Assembly: GCA_037176725.1 (NCBI GenBank) | Contig: JAZBRS010000020.1 | Coordinates: 96,242,501-96,306,500, forward strand | Direction: 5' to 3' | Length of the DNA stretch: 64,000 bases | Origin: Posidonia oceanica | Lineage: Eukaryota; Streptophyta; Magnoliopsida; Alismatales; Posidoniaceae | Part shown: in pieces, positions 9,136-20,600 of the stretch | Layout of the letters: each line of letters begins with the position of its first letter | Position numbering within the stretch: position 1 is the first letter of the stretch | Program-made: the position numbers and the translations under genes | The notes under the pieces: model-generated | The model's database searches: none | What the model was told of the DNA's origin: nothing | Seen by the model: only the letters and a program-made list of their open reading frames with translations

Positions 9136-11560
9136 ATGGCCCAGTACGTCAGTGAGCCTCTCTTCACTCCTGTCATAGAGGGTGTTTCCATTCCGGCCCC
9201 TCCGGTTGCTCCTTCTGTCCCTCTTGTTTCCCCTCCGATGCCAGGGTTTCCTCCCCTGGCGCCTCTAGGATCCCAGTATGTCCCGGGACAGTGGCAAGCA
9301 TCTCTTCCTCCGGATCCGATCGCCGAGTCTATCTTGACGACCGTCACTCGCGTTTCGGAGACGCCACTGCCCCCTCCATCCCAGGGATATGTCGCCTTTG
9401 ACATCCCTTCTACCGCTGCTGCAACTTTTTCTGTAGAATCCTTTCCTCCCGGACAGTCTGTGTCCGTGCCACTTGCTTCTCAACCTCCGCCAGCACTGCA
9501 CTTCAGCGTCCCCACTGGCGAGACGCCTGAGGCGCAGTACTAGCACCTGATGGAGCTTGCCCAGAGACTGCAGGGCATGGCTCTATCAATTCGTCCTTCC
9601 TGTGCTCCTGTCATTCCTAAGGTTCCTTTGAGGCCAGTTCCTGCATCTCATGCATCTACCTCCACACCTCTGCCTCGACCATCGTCTCAACTGCTCACGG
9701 TTCCAACGATGGGGGCCCGTTTACCGCCTCCTGCTGCACAACACTTAGCACAGCATGCTCCTCTTCCCCCTGGTGGTCAGTCCTTCGGACCGGCTGGAGC
9801 CCAGTACCTCACTGGCTCGCTGTCTAGCACCCCGCCTGTACAACAACTGGTGCTCCGTCATCCTACCCCTATCACAGCACAGCATGGCATTTACTCTTCT
9901 CCTTTGCATCAAGTCCAGCATCCTGCATACACTCCTGCATACACAGTTCCCCAGCACGGATACGCCGGCCATCCCGTTGCTCCACCAGGCGACGCTATGG
10001 TAGATCCAGAGGAGCACTTAGGTGCGACCCATTCGGCGTATGTGCTCACTACCCCTGCTGATCCCTCCCCTATAGTAGCAACTCCGGACCCCATCAATAA
10101 CCGGATGGACGTCTTGGAAAAGGCACTACGACTAGTGCAGGGTACTGAGCACCAGACCTACTAATTTCGGGACCTCTGCTGCTTTCCAGAGGCGGTACTC
10201 CCTCCGAAGTTCAAAATCCTGGACTTCGAAAAGTATAATGGTAGGGGCTGCCCCGTGGCACACCTGAAGGCGTATTGCGGTGATCTCGCTCAGCTTCAGG
10301 CTGACGAGAGGTTGCTGATCCGCCTGTTCCAGAAGAGTTTGACCGGGCCAGCACTCAAGTGGTTTACATCGCTTGATATGTCAGCCATCAAGACTTGGAA
10401 CGACCTCAGTCAGGCGTTCCTGGAATAATACTCCTTCAACCTCGATCTAGTCCCAAAGCGGGCGGACTTAATCGCAATCAAGCAGAATTCCGGCGAGCCG
10501 TTCGGGGAGTACGTCGACCGCTGGCGTGCCCTTGCCTCTCAGGTTCGAGATAGACCCTCTGACGAGGAGTCTATTGAGATCGTCATCAAAGGGGCGCAGC
10601 CATCTCTCGGAGCCTTGCTTAGCATCCAACCAGTCACTACTTTTGTAGCACTCATCAGAGCTGGAGCGCACGTGGAGAGTTCTTTGCAGAGTGGCAACTT
10701 CCCGGCTCTCTCTGCGTTCGCTAAGCAGGCCGCGATCAGCAGTAACAGTGCCAACAGCAGCGCATCCAACAACAACAGCGGCAGCAACAACAACCGCCTG
10801 AAAAGGAAAGACTCGTCGAAAACCGCTGTTGCATTCGTCGACTCCCTTGCTGTGCCTGTTCGCTTGCCATCCCGGCCTGCCCCAGCTTAGATGGTGTACG
10901 CTCCTGCACCTAGGAATCCACCCACACCACAGATCACAACCACCGCTAGACCGGTCTATCCTGCCGCACCGGTTCAGCAAGGCTTATACCAGAGGTAAAG
11001 AAGGCCACTCACTGAGAAGCGGAAATTCGCCCCACTGGTGGAACCGCTCACGGTCATCTTCCCAAAGGTTGCATCGCTCCTGAAGTTCCCGGAGGTCCGT
11101 CCGCCCCAAGTCCTCTGCCGCATTGGTTTAGGGCGAACCTCTTCTGCAATTTCCATCGAAGTGCCGGGCATTCGACGGACAATTGCTTCTCCTTGTGGAA
11201 CGCTATTCAGGATTTAATCGAATCGGGAACGATTGTGATTGACACGCACGAGGCATCCACTCAAACACACACACATGCATCTGCACATTCAGCTGTTCCC
11301 CCTCATTCTGGCATCATCCACCAACCCCTACCGGAGCACTCTTATCCGGGAGGGGCGGGAACCTCAGGCATCCATTCTGTCTTTCCTTCTGGGCCTACTA
11401 CCTCCGTGGTAGACCCTTCTGATCTTATCTCTAATATTTCTGAGCCTTTCCCAGTAAATCTCTATCTTACGGCGATTGTCGGCTCCGAGTCTGGAATTCA
11501 CACGATCCGACCGCGTGCCAGGCCGGAGCGCGCCTCCCGCTGTGCTTCCTCAGGCTCAAT
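9136..11560 (+). pseudogene. gag (capsid/nucleocapsid), broken
   Basis: Gag builds the virus-like particle that packages the genomic RNA. The first ATG in frame is 9136. A proline-rich N-terminal region is followed by the capsid core at about 10165-10560 (LIRLFQKSLTGPALKWF, then FGEYVDRWRALASQV). An S/N-rich linker leads to a zinc knuckle with ligands C-x2-H-x4-H-x4-C at about 11145-11190. Stops interrupt the frame at 9541 (TAG), 10162 (TAA), 10426 (TAA), 10888 (TAG) and 10996 (TAA). The reading frame changes between about 11000 and 11130 and returns to the original one near 11520-11560. Element M has the same region on the minus strand, without the second frame change. Confidence 0.85.
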
Positions 11561-11700
11561 CCCCTGTACACCTTCTAGCTAGAACCCAGCCTAGATCCCC
11601 TGTCCACCTCTTAGGGCGACCTCAGCTAGAATCCCCTGTACACCTTCTAGGCAGACCTCAACCTGCCCCAGCCTTCCCACCCCAACAACCATACCCTCTA
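11560..11700 (+). repeat. 36-bp coding repeat in the gag-protease linker
   Basis: Three units plus a partial one encoding the 12-residue pattern SPVHLLGRPQ plus two residues. It lies where the frame returns after gag, so slippage in this repeat could have caused the second frame change. M lacks the array and has only one related LLARSRPG segment. Confidence 0.7.
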
Positions 11701-12640
11701 GGTAGACCTCAACACCCAATAGGTCCCCCTGTAACCCCTCCTGTGCTCGCAGCACGTGCTCCAGTGGTTATTGACTTAACCCTTGACACCCATCGCGTCC
11801 CTTACAGCTACGCCACAGAAATGTGTGCGGAAGTAACGCGATCGGGGAGGGTCTACAGGCCCCCAGCACCGGCAATTAGGCCAAATCACCCCAAGCCTGC
11901 TATACCCCCACCCTCCAATCAACCCATAGCAGATCCACCCTCCAATCAACCCGTAGCAAGCCAAATCCCTGCCCAGCCTGTAGCAGCCCAGCTTCCTGCC
12001 ACTACCCCCTTAGAGCTTGCCAAAACAACCCCTCCTGTTGCCAAAAAGAACCAACCCAAGGCAGACTTAACCTCCCAACTTAAGAAGGTCAAAGCTGACA
12101 TTTCCATTTGGGACCTGATCCACACCTCTGCCGAACACCGCGAGGCTTTTCTTCGCGTGTTCCAGGCTGCCCGTGTGTCCCAGTCTATTGAGCCTTCAGC
12201 CTTGGAAAGCATGGTAGGGATGATTGCGGAGCCCCAGGTCATCTCTTTTACAAGTGATGAGCTGCCTCCGACGGGGATTAATCATAACCAGCCCCTGTTC
12301 GTCACAGTTCAGTTCAAAAGCTTTCGCATTCCCCTAACACTGGTTGATAATGGGTCAGGCCTTAACGTCTGCCCCTTGCGTACTGCAACTAAGCTCGGAT
12401 TTAAAGCCGAGGACATCACGCCAGCCGTGAAGGGAATGACAGCTTTTGACAACACCCACCAAGACGCTCTAGGGATTCTGATTATTCCTCTTGCCATTGG
12501 CCCGGTCGTCTTCGATGTAGAGTTCTATGTCGTCGACTTGAAGCCAAATTTCAATCTTCTGCTTGGGCGCCCTTGGCTCCACAAGCATCAGGTCCTTCCT
12601 TCGACCCTCCATCGGATGATAAAGTACCGTCGCGGCGATG
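11700..12640 (+). pseudogene. Retroviral-type aspartic protease region of pol
   Basis: Part of a 1,260-codon frame open from 11476 to 15258. The conserved block starts at about 12060 (LKKVKADISIWDLIHTS). The active-site motif is LVDNGSGLNV, with the catalytic Asp codon at 12346-12348, and the domain closes with LLLGRPWLHKH near 12557-12590. DNGS in place of DTGA/DTGS is usual in this lineage. The protease releases Gag and Pol products from the precursor. No lesion lies within the domain itself; the precursor it belongs to is broken. Confidence 0.88.
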
Positions 12641-14700
12641 ATGTCATTGTCGTCATGGCGGAGAACTTTGAGAAGAAGTGGATCGAAGCAGTCTCCCCCG
12701 TGTCTTCACAAGCTATCCCATTTGACCCCGAGACTTCTGAATCTTTATATCGCGTTAATCGGTGCGAGCCGGTTAACTTCATTCCTGATCTTGAACATGT
12801 CAACTCCTTGGCCGTTCACAGCAACCCCTTCCGAATGGTTGAGAATGTATGTCACAGGTGGGGTTACATAAAGGGTACACTACTCGGGCGTCATGGCCAG
12901 GGGATCGCAAAGCCGATTGTAGCGATAGAGCGGAGGAAATCTGAAGGCCTCGGTTACGAACCCAAGCTCAACAAAGATCACTGCCTTCAGCTCAAGGATC
13001 ATGAACCAGCCATCCCCAGAGACCTCACTAACTTCACCAGTGCAGGAATCCTGGGATCGACCGATGATCAAGCCGCGGTGCCGACAGAAGACTGGGTCTG
13101 CATTGAGGACTACTACTCGGATGAGGAGCAGTCTGGCACAGTAGAGGCAGTCCCAACTGGCAGCAAGGCAATGATCAGCACAGAGGCACCGCAATCAGTA
13201 TGTTCAACTCTCCCTCTAGCAGACACAGCAGACAGCTCAGCAGGCTCTGTGGCAGAATTGGCCAGCTCTCACACTTTTACAGCCACATCTACATCGCAAG
13301 TACAGGCAGCAGTGGTTCAGGAGTCAGAGACACTCCTTCTGGCAGAATCGAGCAGGCTACCAGCAGTCACAGTCACACCAGTGCTACTGTCCCTCTCTCT
13401 GGAGGGGCAGTCAATTAATTCAGTCAGCAGCACAGCTCAGCCCACTCCAGCGGCCGCATCACTAGGAATGCAGTCGGCGCAGTCCGCTTTGCATCTTCCT
13501 GCCGCAAAGCAGCAACTCTCGTGGCAGGCCCCCACGGCGTCAGAAGCTACACTTTCACAGCCACAGCCAGTTGCAGAGGGCCAACTAAGCGCCATAGTCT
13601 CCCGGCCCTTGAACCCTCAGAAGAGCACCTCTGCCTGCCCTTCACCTGCAACAGTGACTCTGGCAGCATACCCATCTGTGGCCCCGCTGACCAGTCTGTT
13701 TGGATCTCCCACGCCAAAGCTACCACTATCAGGCGCGCCCATGAGCCAGATCATGCAAATTCCAAGGGCAGCAATCCGTCTTGCAGTCGGGCCAGTGCCG
13801 CAGGCCCCCGGCGCCTACTACGTTGACTCACCCTCAGACGAGGAAGAAGGAGTGGCGATAGAAGCCCAGGTCGATTCATGGATGTCCGACTTAGAGCTGC
13901 TTTATCAAGAACAACTCAAGTCAATAGCAGAAGACCTGGCAGAGCATCGAGCCCTAGAAAGGAAAGGGAAAGCCGTGGTTACGGACCCTCCTCTGCAAGA
14001 AGACCATGCCTCTATCATGGTCCTGGAAGAAGGCTCGGCAGCACCGGACTCCCCTAGACCAGATGAGCTCATCACTCTCCGACCAGAAGGCGGGTCTAGG
14101 TGGTTTGTGCAACACATGCCTCACTGGAGCAGCATAGCGAGCGGTAGTGCCCAGATCAGCCGCCGGTCCGACATACCCTCCACAAGCACACTAGAAGACT
14201 CAGAGGAGGAAGCACTAGCAGTCCAGGCAACAGCAGTAACAGAGAAGAAAGCAGAATCAGTAATAGAGTTGTTAGCAACCTCAGTAACAGAATCACTAGC
14301 AGTATCAACAGCAGAATCAGCAAGGCCCTCAGCAGTATCAGCAGAGCACTCAGCAGAATCAGTCAGGCCAGAGCAAACAACAGAAGGAGTTGCTGGGACG
14401 GAGGTCGCGCACCGAGGCTACAAGAATACTCGAGTGAGCGTGACCATCCTGAAGCGTCACCAGGGCCAAGCAGCGGAACATATACACTCTTTCGACATCA
14501 CAAGTCCTTCTTTTGAGAAAGAGATCCTCTCGGAACTTATTGCTTATGGAGAGGAGGATGATACGGGCATGGATGAGATTGACGAACCGTCGCCCGAGTT
14601 TCGGCCCTATGACGACGACCCAGAAGGCCCCAACCTCCATGTTGAAGAAGAAACAGAGGTTGTCAACATCGGCACAGCTGAGGAAGTCAGAGAAATTCGT
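12641..14700 (+). pseudogene. Long low-complexity linker between protease and RT
   Basis: About 690 codons, open throughout, rich in Ser/Ala/Glu/Gln/Pro. It has an acidic patch YYSDEEQ at about 13110 and a reiterated A-E-S-A/S-A-V-S-A-E segment at about 14230-14380. M has the same linker with the same anchor motifs (GRSPL/ W-C-H-R-W-G-Y and YYVD-x-DEDEG types), but strongly diverged. Long protease-RT spacers, sometimes with an intron, are known from Ogre-type elements; here no intron is needed to keep the frame. No domain is recognised. Confidence 0.65.
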
Positions 14701-15640
14701 ATCAGTGCCCAGCTGTCCTCCCAGGCTCGAGCAGAGTTCATCGCATTCTTGAAAGAATATGCGGATGTCTTCGCCTGGAGTTATGAAGATATGGTCAGCC
14801 TTGACGTAGAGATAGTGGTGCACAATCTGCCCTTAAACCCGGATGCCAAGCCAGTAAAGCAGAAGCTAAGAAGATGGCGACCGCAGTGGCTGCTCATGAT
14901 CAAAGAAGAGATAATGAAGCAGCTCAGAGTCAACTTTCTGAAGGTCGTTCTTTATCCTGAGTGGCTGGCAAACATTGTACCTGTGCCCAAGAAAGATGGC
15001 CGAATCCAGATCTGCATCGACTACAGGGACCTGAACAAGGCGAGTCCCAAGGACGACTTTTCCTTGCCTCACATTGATGTCCTAGTCGACAATACAGCGG
15101 GCCACAAGATACTCTCCTTCATGGACGGCTTTTCTGGATATAACCAAATCAAAATGGCAGAAGAAGACATGGAAAAGACTTCATTCATCACCCCTTGGGG
15201 AGTCTTCTGCTACCAAGTCATGCCGTTCGGTCTGAAGAATGCTGGTGCGACCTATTAGAGGGCCATGACTGCGCTGTTCCACGACCTCATGCACCAAGAA
15301 GTAGAAGTCTACGTAGACGACATAATTGCTAAAACCAGAGAGCCTGAAGACCACCTTGCCTGTCTAAAAAAGCTCTTTGACCGTCTACGGAAATACAAAT
15401 TGCGCCTGAATCCCAAGAAGTGCGTATTCGGGGTGTCTTCTGGCAAGCTGCTCGGCTACATTGTTAGCCAAAGGGGGATTGAGGTGGACCCGATGAAAGC
15501 AAAAGCCATCGTGGACATGCCACCCCCCAGAACTGAAAAGGAGGTCAGAAGTCTGCTTGGGCATTTACAGTATATCAGTCGCTTTATTGCACAGCTTACG
15601 CCCATCTGCGAATCCATATTCAAGCTCCTGAAGAAGAATG
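14701..15640 (+). pseudogene. Reverse transcriptase of element N, interrupted
   Basis: Copies genomic RNA into DNA. Motifs in order: FIAFLKEYADVFAWSYEDM, CIDYRDLNKASPKDDF, FMDGFSGYNQIKM, MPFGLKNAGATY, the catalytic YVDD at 15310-15321, and LRLNPKKCVFG. An in-frame TAG at 15256-15258 lies between motif MPFG and YVDD; M has CAG (Gln) at the same codon, so this is a single C-to-T change. The frame continues uninterrupted after it. Confidence 0.92.
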
Positions 15641-16150
15641 CGCAGATCGACTGGAACGAGGAGTGTCAGGCTGCATTTGCCAAGATCAAGCAGTTGTTGA
15701 TCAAGCCTCCTGTCCTGATTCCCCCTACACCAGGGAAACCTTTGCTTCTCTACCTTTCTACCACGCAGCATTCCATGGGCGCCGTCTTGGGCCAACATGA
15801 CGAATCTGGTACAAGGGAGCGCGCCATCTATTACCTGAGCAAGAAGTTTAATGAATGCGAAGCCAGGTACAGTACACTAGAGAAGACCTGCTTGTCCCTT
15901 GTCTAGGCTGCACAGAAACTAAGGCACTACATGATGGCATACCCTGTTCAGCTCTTATGCCGGCATGATCCTATCAAGTTCCTCTTTCAAAAGCCGGCCA
16001 TGGTAGGCAGATGTGCTAAGTGGTAGGTGTTATTGTCTCAGTACGACATCACCTTCGTCACACAGAAATCCATGAAGGGTCAGGCCATGGCAAACCATCT
16101 TGCTGACCTTCCTCTGCCTGAATACCAACCCCTCCAGACACAGTTCCCTG
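15641..16150 (+). pseudogene. RNase H next to RT, interrupted
   Basis: Removes RNA from the RNA:DNA hybrid. Visible: PLLLYLSTTQHSMGAVLGQ, RAIYYLSKKFNECEARY and the connection to the following domain. Stops are TAG at 15904-15906 (Trp in M) and TAG at 16024-16026 (CAG Gln in M). In Tat elements this first RNase H is thought to be partly degenerate and complemented by the second one. Confidence 0.85.
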
Positions 16151-16640
16151 ATGAAGACATTCTCTTTGCAATGGAGGACTTTGAGAAGAAAAATCCTGAA
16201 AAACAAGAGGAATGGCAGCTCTACTTTGATGGTGCTGTCAACAAAAAGGGTCGAGGCGTAGGCACAGTGCTGACCACGCCTCAGGGATAGATGATTCCCT
16301 TCGCGAGGAAGCTGACTTTCACCTCCACAAACAATGAAGCCGAGTATGAAGCATGCATCCTGGGATTGAAGGTCGCCCTCGAGCACAAGGCGCAGAAGCT
16401 GCATGTGCACGGTGATGCCATGCTAGTGATTTCTCAAGTGAACGGCGACTGGAGGACAAAAGATCCCAAACTTGTGCCGTATCACGAACACCTGCTGAGG
16501 CTGATGGAAGAATTTGAGAGCATCTGCTTCACATACATGAACAGAGCAAAGAATGCGTACGCAGACGCGCTAGCAACTCTAGCATCCTGGCTCACTATAT
16601 CTGAAGACAGCGTAGTGGATGTATCTGTTACTCGCATTGA
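16151..16640 (+). pseudogene. Second, archaeal-type RNase H (aRH)
   Basis: LYFDGAVNKKGRGVG supplies the first catalytic Asp (codon 16228-16230), NNEAEYEACILGL the Glu, HVHGDAMLVISQVNG the second Asp and NAYADALATLAS the last Asp. Having two RNase H domains, the second of this type, is a diagnostic trait of the Tat lineage of plant Ty3/gypsy elements. An in-frame TAG at 16288-16290 follows the PQG loop. Confidence 0.88.
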
Positions 16641-17937
16641 GCAGCCTGCATATTGCCTGAACATAGAAGAGGCGGATCCAGCAGAGGAGCAGCCCTGGTA
16701 TCAAGATATAAAATCTTTCCTGGAGTCTGGCAGCTTTCCTCCTGATACCGTAGCAGCAGACAAGAGAACTCTGGCGCGTCTGGCGTCAAAGTATGTGTTG
16801 GGGGCTGGGCAGCTGTACAGAAGGTCATACAATCAGATGCTACTACGCTGCCTGAACAAATCGGAGGCTGACACGCTGATGCTTCAAGTGCATGCAGGGA
16901 CCTGTGGCCCGTACATGAACGGCGTCCTCCTGGCCAAGAAGATCATGCTCCAAGGATATTTCTGGCAGACCATGGAAGCAGACTGCTGCCGGTTCGTGCG
17001 CAGATGCCACAACTGTCAGATCCATGGTAACTTCATCAAGGCCCCCCCACAACAGCTGCACAACATGTCTTCACCATGGCCTTTCTCCACCTGGGGGATC
17101 GATGTCATTGGCGCCGTCCACCCGGCCGCTTCAAATGGTCATCGTTACATTCTGGTAGCGATCGATTACTTTACCAAGTGGGTGGAAGCAGCCTCTTATA
17201 AGACTGTCACCGCTGTGGCAACAGAAAAGTTTATCAAGAACAATATCGTTGCCCGATATGGGGTCCCGCACTCAGTCATCTCTGATAATGGCACAAACTT
17301 CATTGCCAAAAGGATCGAGGAATTCCTGCAGAGTCTCAAAATCAAGCATCATCGATCCTCGCCCTACCGGCCACAGATGAACGGAGCGTTGGAGTCTGCA
17401 AACAAGAACATTGTTAAAATCCTAAAGAAGTTAGCAGAAACCCACAAGGATTGGCATGACAAGCTCCCGTACGCGCTCTGGGCGTACAGGACATCAATCC
17501 GGACCTCGACGGGAGCCACCCCGTACTCTCTAGTGTACGGCATGGAGGCGGTGTTACCTGTTGAAGTAGAGATCCCCACTCTGCGGATCCTACGAGAAGC
17601 TGAGTTGGAAGAGGCAGAATGGGTCGGAGACCGCTGCGTCCAACTGAATCTGATTGATGAGCGCAGACTGCAAGCTATGCACAATGCTCACTGCTACCAG
17701 AAGCGGATGGCCAGAGCATTCTTGAAGAAGGTCCAGCCCAGAAACTTTCAGCTAGGGGACCTTGTCTTGCGCGCCATCCATTTGCCTGATGGTCGAGGGA
17801 AATTCCGACCCAATTGGCCTGGCCCCTTTGTGGTCAAGCAGATCTTCTCGGGAGGCGCTGTAACTCTTGAGGATATGGACCAGGTCGGGCAGTCTGAGCC
17901 TGTCAACCTCTGCTATCTCAAGAAGTACTATCAGTAG
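16641..17937 (+). pseudogene. Integrase of element N
   Basis: Inserts the cDNA into the genome. The N-terminal zinc-binding part has HAG, then CGPY in place of the CGPH seen in M, then CRFVRRCHNCQ. The catalytic core has D (17101-17103, GIDVIG), D (17284-17286, SDNGTNF) and E (17392-17394, ALESANKN). The C-terminal part ends RGKFRPNWPGPFVVK, then LCYLKKYYQ and TAG at 17935. No chromodomain follows, as expected for Tat. The frame is open from 16291, but the zinc ligand is changed and the upstream frame is broken. Confidence 0.92.
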
Positions 17938-19397
17938 TTGAAAGCGGCCCCGTTGCAGATGCCCTTCTCCCGCCTACACACCTGCATTCTCACTTCTTGC
18001 ATTCTCGTCCTACCTACATCTTCTATCTATCCTACTCTTGCATCCTCTCCCTTCAAATCATCATCGTCATCCTTTCAAAAACATCCATCATCTTTTTCAA
18101 AATCATCATCGTCATCCTCTCAAATCATGCATCCCATCTTTTGGCCCGGTGATGAGAACCGAAAGTGCTTGCCTGCTCTGGAAAGAGTCCGCCCTACCTC
18201 ACCCAGCACTACTTAGATGTCTTAGCTAGTGAGGGAGCCACCACCAATCAGGACAGGCGAACTGCCTAAATTCGTAAGGACATACACCTCTGAGGGAGAA
18301 AAAATGTTAGGATGTGAGTCTGGAAAAAGTGAGAGTAGACATCTAGGCTTGGGCACGTCCAAGGAACAGAAGACGAAGACAGAAGCCGGCCCTAGAGATA
18401 GGGGTGTGCAGTCTAACCTTGCTTCTTCTACCCATCACACAGCAGACCCAAAGCCCAGATCCATTACCACTCAAGCACCCTTCTTTTGCCACCAAAATGG
18501 GGATAGCAAAAGCCTGAAAAAAAAAAAAGAGAAAAGAGATCAAACAAGCTAAAAAAGAGATAGAACAAAAACCAAAAAAATGGGGGAAAAAGCAAAAGCA
18601 AAAAAAAAAAAAAAAGAGAAAAGGGCAAGATGCAGCCCAAAAATACAGGCACCATCATCCCTCGCACCTCACTAGAGACCCAAGGGTGTTAAGTTTTAAA
18701 AGGGGTCTACCACTTCCCTCCAAAAGCAAACACTTACCCTCTCCTAGCTAGGGGCAAAGAAAGACTGCATACCTATGAGGGAGAAATCAAAAAAAGAGAG
18801 AGCAGAAAGAGTAGGTGTAGGTCCTGAGAGTCCGGCAAGAAGCTTGTCCTCACCCCACCACCACCTGTATAATGCCAACACCTGTTCCGGAGTGCCACCA
18901 GCGAGCCAAGAATCTAAGTAGGGCCCAGTGAGTCGAGGACCACTCCTTTCCTTTGCGGCAGGCACCAAAGCACTCCGTATGCTGAGGGCACCCAAGCATA
19001 CTGATCATTTCATAATCATACTGACCTGCATCATGCATACATGCATCTTCAATTATCCTTTCTTTCTTATCAATCGTTCCGCTCTGCAACTCGCTTCGAC
19101 CCTGAGACAGTACTTCTTGCCTAGAACGCGTTGACGCTGCTCGAGCTGCGCTGGTCCAGATCTCCTGCCAAGCCCTCGCCCTCGTATCCCCAAGACTGCT
19201 GCAGATTCCCTTTGTTTATCTTTGCTTAACTGCTATATCCTGATATTGACTGCTAGCTGCTATTGAACTACATTATCAGCCTCAGATTCTGCTCTCTGTC
19301 AGAGATTATATGCCTGTGTGATCTGACTGTGTACAATGGTAATAACAGGTACCTTCAAGCTCTGCAGTTATCTGCCTGTACCCCTGCGATCTGCGCA
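17938..19397 (+). other. Spacer between pol and the extra ORF
   Basis: No gene seen. ATCATCGTCATCC reiterations lie at 18055-18130, and A-rich runs at 18518-18620. Blocks AGTGAGGGAGCCACC (18229), GAGAAAAAATGTTAGG (18297) and TAGGGCCCAGTGAGTCGAGG (18920) recur, on the minus strand, in the M spacer between 49560 and 50300. The elements therefore share this spacer although the following gene points the other way. The long frame upstream of 19398 opens with TTG and is not needed for the gene. Confidence 0.65.
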
Positions 19398-20600
19398 ATG
19401 GGCTTCCCCACTCTGTTGACTCCAGCACACTGCTCGGAGACCTTGCAAGAATGGATCGGCGAGCTTACCCAAGAAGACTGCGAAAAGCTGCGCCTGTGGG
19501 GCATCCCAACCAAGCTGCTGAAGGCTGCTAATGTGGAAGTAAGCCGCCATCTCCTGTGTGCTACCGCTAGATTCTGGAAACCGGCGCACCACGTCTTTCG
19601 CTTCGGCAGAACTGAGCTTACACCCACACTGGAAGAAGTGCGTCGGATCTGCGGCTTCTCCAAGATCATGGGGCCGCCTATCTTCATGAGGCGTGATGGA
19701 TACCTTGAGGTCCTGAGCCAGCTGACTGGGCTCCCTACTCGAAGCTGCCAACAGAGACTGATCTGCACCAGCAGACCTGAACCTATGCTTCGCCTAGCGC
19801 ACTTTGATGATGTCATGAAGAAGCGCGTCGAACTCGGAGATGAGCTGTGGCTCCGGGGGTTTGTCATCCGCTTCCTGGGCGAGCTAATCTTTACTCATGG
19901 CCGACTAACAGTGGCCATCGAGGTTGCAGAGATAGCACTTGCTGTGGTGACCCAGCACATAGACCTGGCACCAGTTGTTCTGGCGGAAACGTATCGCAGG
20001 CTGGACCGCATCTCACATCGCTGCCGCCACTTCCACGGTTGCGGGACACTTATACAAGTCTGGCTAGCTGCACACTTAGAAATGAACTTTCTGCGCCCCC
20101 AGGTGCATGCCTTCGAAGCCTACTGCAGCAGCGGCCGTGCCAAGACAGTCAAAAGCGTCAAAGAAGAATACGAAAGGCTATCAGCACTGACTGACGACGC
20201 AGTAACCTGGCGTATCGTCCCCTCTGTAGCCGAGCCATTCACTATCTTTTTCAGCGCACGTGACACGCGGCTCATCGTGCTACCAGGATTCACGGCGGGT
20301 GTGAAATACCACCCCATCAGGGTTATGCGCCAATTTGGCTTCCAGCAGGGCGCCTTTGTTGACAGCACAGCGCCCGAGCTTCTTCAAGCATACCCTCTCA
20401 GCACGACTGCCCCAACCAAGAAGCTGGCTGATCTGATGCAGCATGGGGTGCAATCAACAAACATCGCAGCAGTGAGAGGTGTAGGATGCGCCCCTGAATA
20501 TGAGACTGAGGTCCAAGAGCTCTGGCCCGTCGATGAAATCCCGCCAGGCGGCCCCCTATTCCCCGACTCCAGGCAGCCAAAGAAGGCCCGAACCGGCTAG
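19398..20600 (+). CDS. Extra ORF of element N: plant mobile domain / DUF7745-like protein
   Basis: 400 codons, fully open, starting MGFPTLLTPAHC. I chose ATG 19398 because the homologue in M starts MGFPT at a splice-joined ATG. Family features: ARFWKPAHHVFRFGRTELT, PTLEEVRRICGF, LGDELWLRGFVIRFLGELIF, VAEIALAVVT, VTWRIVP and YHPIRVMRQFG. The FW-x-P ... FRFG ... LTPTLEE pattern recalls the aminotransferase-like plant mobile domain and related DUF7745 proteins found in plant transposons; the biochemical role is unknown. The ORF is in the same sense as gag-pol, has no introns, and shows no lesion although gag-pol is broken. How it is translated (subgenomic or spliced RNA) is unknown. Extra ORFs near the 3' end, sense or antisense, are reported for Tat-lineage elements. 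Confidence 0.8.
   Translation: MGFPTLLTPAHCSETLQEWIGELTQEDCEKLRLWGIPTKLLKAANVEVSRHLLCATARFWKPAHHVFRFGRTELTPTLEEVRRICGFSKIMGPPIFMRRDGYLEVLSQLTGLPTRSCQQRLICTSRPEPMLRLAHFDDVMKKRVELGDELWLRGFVIRFLGELIFTHGRLTVAIEVAEIALAVVTQHIDLAPVVLAETYRRLDRISHRCRHFHGCGTLIQVWLAAHLEMNFLRPQVHAFEAYCSSGRAKTVKSVKEEYERLSALTDDAVTWRIVPSVAEPFTIFFSARDTRLIVLPGFTAGVKYHPIRVMRQFGFQQGAFVDSTAPELLQAYPLSTTAPTKKLADLMQHGVQSTNIAAVRGVGCAPEYETEVQELWPVDEIPPGGPLFPDSRQPKKARTG

Noticed and set aside
9745..10017. Reverse-strand frames across gag and pol (also 10468-10980, 14359-14823)
   Set aside because: Shadows of the gag-pol reading frame, without recognisable domains.
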